This document shows, piece after piece, positions 4,865 to 6,294 of a stretch of DNA of 6,294 nucleotides. The DNA lies in contig CAMWWJ010000204.1 in NCBI GenBank assembly GCA_947177925.1, positions 1-6,294 of the forward strand, in the 5' to 3' direction. Position 1 is the stretch's first letter. Each line of letters begins with the position of its first letter. Made by a program: the position numbers and the translations under genes. The notes beneath the pieces are model-generated. The model ran no database searches. It saw only the letters and a list, made by a program, of their open reading frames with translations, and was not told the DNA's origin. This DNA is from an uncultured Lachnospiraceae bacterium (GTDB lineage: Bacteria; Bacillota; Clostridia; Lachnospirales; Lachnospiraceae).

Positions 4865-6294
4865 TTATTTTTTCCTGGCAAAGAAATCAATTAGTATCTC
4901 CTTAATGTAATGATATCTTCTTGCATATGCATTCTCTACACGAATAAGCTCAAAGCCGTTTTCCCTGCAGATTTCATTTTTCTTTCTGTCCCTCTCTTTT
5001 ACGACTTCAGATTCAAAATGTTCTTTTCCGTCCAGTTCAATTGCCAGAATTGGATTCATTTCTTTTTCATACCCTTCCATGTATACCACGAAATCGAATC
5101 TGCCTGTATAAAACAAATCATTGTAATGAGTATTCCCATTGAATACATGGGCAATGGCAACTTCTTTTTCTATCTTGCACCTGTTTTCAGAATCTATCAC
5201 ATTATCAAGGGCATGGTTCAATGTTTCTAAAAATGCGGTCTCTGTTTTTGTGCTATAGGGCTTTGTGCCTAAAGCTCTTGAGGCATTTGCCACACCTGTT
5301 ACCTGGCTCTGTCCGTTTGTCTTTACATATTGGACCAGCTCATATAAATCATCTGTATCATTTGAAATATGCAGCTCTTCTAAACATTTCTCACTGGATA
5401 ACAGCACAAGCTGCTCTTTTGCCCTGGAAGTTGCCACATTGATCAACTCTCTGTTATTTTTTAACCAGTTATAGGTCTTTTCATGGGTCTGCTCCGTAAT
5501 GGCAAGGGAAAACATGATAATATCCTTTTCATCTCCCTGAAAGGCATGAACCGTTCCACATGTTACATTTGTGATTCCACCTTTTTTAAGGGCTTCTTCA
5601 ATTTCTTTTTTCTGATTTACAAAGGGTGTGATTACCCCTAAAGTCCTGTCCTGATTCTGCTTTGCATATTCTACAATGCACCTGGCTTCTGCAGGAGCCG
5701 TATTTTTGCGATTGGTCTGATTTTTTTCCATATTTATATAAACAAGAGGGGTTTCTACCTGCTTCTTTGTTTCAATATTCAGCTTTCCATTATAATATTT
5801 TCTATTATTAAACTCTATGATTGCCCTCTGGCATCGATAATGATGGCTTAATAATATTTCATCGCTGACAGAATCTGCCGCAAGAAAAACCTTATATATG
5901 GAATTCTTAATATAATCATACTCTTCTGATACCTTATAGGACTTTTTCAGAAAGTCGTTAGCAGCCTTATCCAATACGATTACTGGGCTGAGCTGTTGAG
6001 GGTCCCCAACCAACATTAAAGAGTCTCCTCTCAAAATCGGCACAAGGCTGATTGCAGTATTGCACTGACTGGCTTCATCCATTACCACCATATCAAAATA
6101 ACCCGCCGGCTCTCCTATTTTGTGGGCGGAAATACAGGTTGTACAAACAATGGGAAAAATACGCAGAAATTTTTTCACATTTTCTCCCTTTTGCATATAG
6201 CGGTTAAAGGCTGCTGCCTGCTCATCTTCCGATTCCATATTTAAGATTTCCAAAAGATCCGCATTTTTCGGTTCGCTGATTCGCTTTATATATT
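4865..6294 (-). CDS. UPF1/DNA2-like SF1 helicase with C-terminal PD-(D/E)XK-type nuclease domain (partial, N-terminus beyond right edge)
   Basis: The frame is open from the right edge to TAA at 4865, giving 475 visible residues; the Walker A part lies outside. Residues below are counted from the first full codon at 6292. SF1 helicase motifs appear in order: motif II DEAS (72-75), motif III GDPQQLSP (96-103), motif IV HHYRC (150-154), motif V GTVHAFQGDEKDI (246-258) and motif VI VATSRAKEQL (286-295). The last 110 or so residues form a separate domain with RFDFVV (Asp400), AIELDGKEH (Glu419, Asp421), then RDRKKNEICRENGFELIRV. This is the pattern of DUF2726/DUF559-type nucleases of the PD-(D/E)XK fold. 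The protein should unwind and cut DNA or RNA, but its substrate and biological role are unknown. Repair or defence are both possible. It lies just upstream of the infC promoter on the same strand, and no terminator separates them. Confidence 0.88.
   Translation of the reverse strand, partial: YIKRISEPKNADLLEILNMESEDEQAAAFNRYMQKGENVKKFLRIFPIVCTTCISAHKIGEPAGYFDMVVMDEASQCNTAISLVPILRGDSLMLVGDPQQLSPVIVLDKAANDFLKKSYKVSEEYDYIKNSIYKVFLAADSVSDEILLSHHYRCQRAIIEFNNRKYYNGKLNIETKKQVETPLVYINMEKNQTNRKNTAPAEARCIVEYAKQNQDRTLGVITPFVNQKKEIEEALKKGGITNVTCGTVHAFQGDEKDIIMFSLAITEQTHEKTYNWLKNNRELINVATSRAKEQLVLLSSEKCLEELHISNDTDDLYELVQYVKTNGQSQVTGVANASRALGTKPYSTKTETAFLETLNHALDNVIDSENRCKIEKEVAIAHVFNGNTHYNDLFYTGRFDFVVYMEGYEKEMNPILAIELDGKEHFESEVVKERDRKKNEICRENGFELIRVENAYARRYHYIKEILIDFFARKK

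Noticed and set aside
240..5474. Open frames on the plus strand, for example 240-440, 968-1201, 1251-1502, 2125-2625, 4910-5230 and 5221-5442
   Set aside because: They lie mainly antisense to well-supported genes, lack ribosome binding sites and give compositions typical of shadow frames with no recognisable domain.
1..6294. CRISPR array, insertion sequence or rRNA
   Set aside because: No regularly spaced repeats, transposase motifs, terminal repeats or rRNA-like stretches were seen on either strand.

Overview
The window looks like chromosomal DNA from a low-GC Gram-positive bacterium of the class Clostridia, probably a Lachnospiraceae-type organism. This rests on the AT-rich composition, strong AGGAGG-type ribosome binding sites, consensus-like TTGACA/TATAAT promoters, U-tailed intrinsic terminators, the infC-rpmI-rplT order and the style of the flanking proteins. 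The family assignment is from memory of similar proteins, not from a search. Every gene I can support lies on the minus strand, so transcription runs from the right end (6294) to the left end (1).

Reading in the direction of transcription: (1) 6294-4865 is the C-terminal part of a large UPF1/DNA2-like SF1 helicase with a C-terminal PD-(D/E)XK-like (DUF2726/DUF559-type) nuclease domain; its start lies outside the window. (2) 4864-4561 is a roughly 240-nt untranslated leader with its own promoter, ending in a strong terminator hairpin just before infC. An upstream copy of one terminator arm makes an attenuation switch likely, as in the L20-controlled leader of this operon in other Firmicutes. 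(3) 4560-3384 is the translation operon infC (IF3, apparently started from AUU), rpmI (L35) and rplT (L20), closed by an intrinsic terminator at 3320-3366. (4) 3257-3147 is a tRNA-Asn(GUU) gene with a near-consensus promoter. It is flanked by two short inverted repeats that share TTATACA/TGTATAA. (5) 3027-1579 is pepD, an M20-type Xaa-His dipeptidase. (6) 1517-1017 is a shikimate-kinase-like P-loop kinase with a GTG start and a candidate promoter of its own. (7) 951-1 is the N-terminal part of a LacI-type sugar-binding-domain protein with no DNA-binding domain in front; it runs off the left edge and probably continues into a signalling output domain.

The window joins a conserved housekeeping operon to accessory or regulatory genes. 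I do not see a clear new multi-gene system. The best leads are the infC leader (attenuator, competing pairings, AUU start, possible overlapping small ORF), the helicase-nuclease fusion just upstream, the kinase with altered substrate-site residues, and the paired inverted repeats around the tRNA. No CRISPR array, insertion sequence, rRNA or phage gene was seen.
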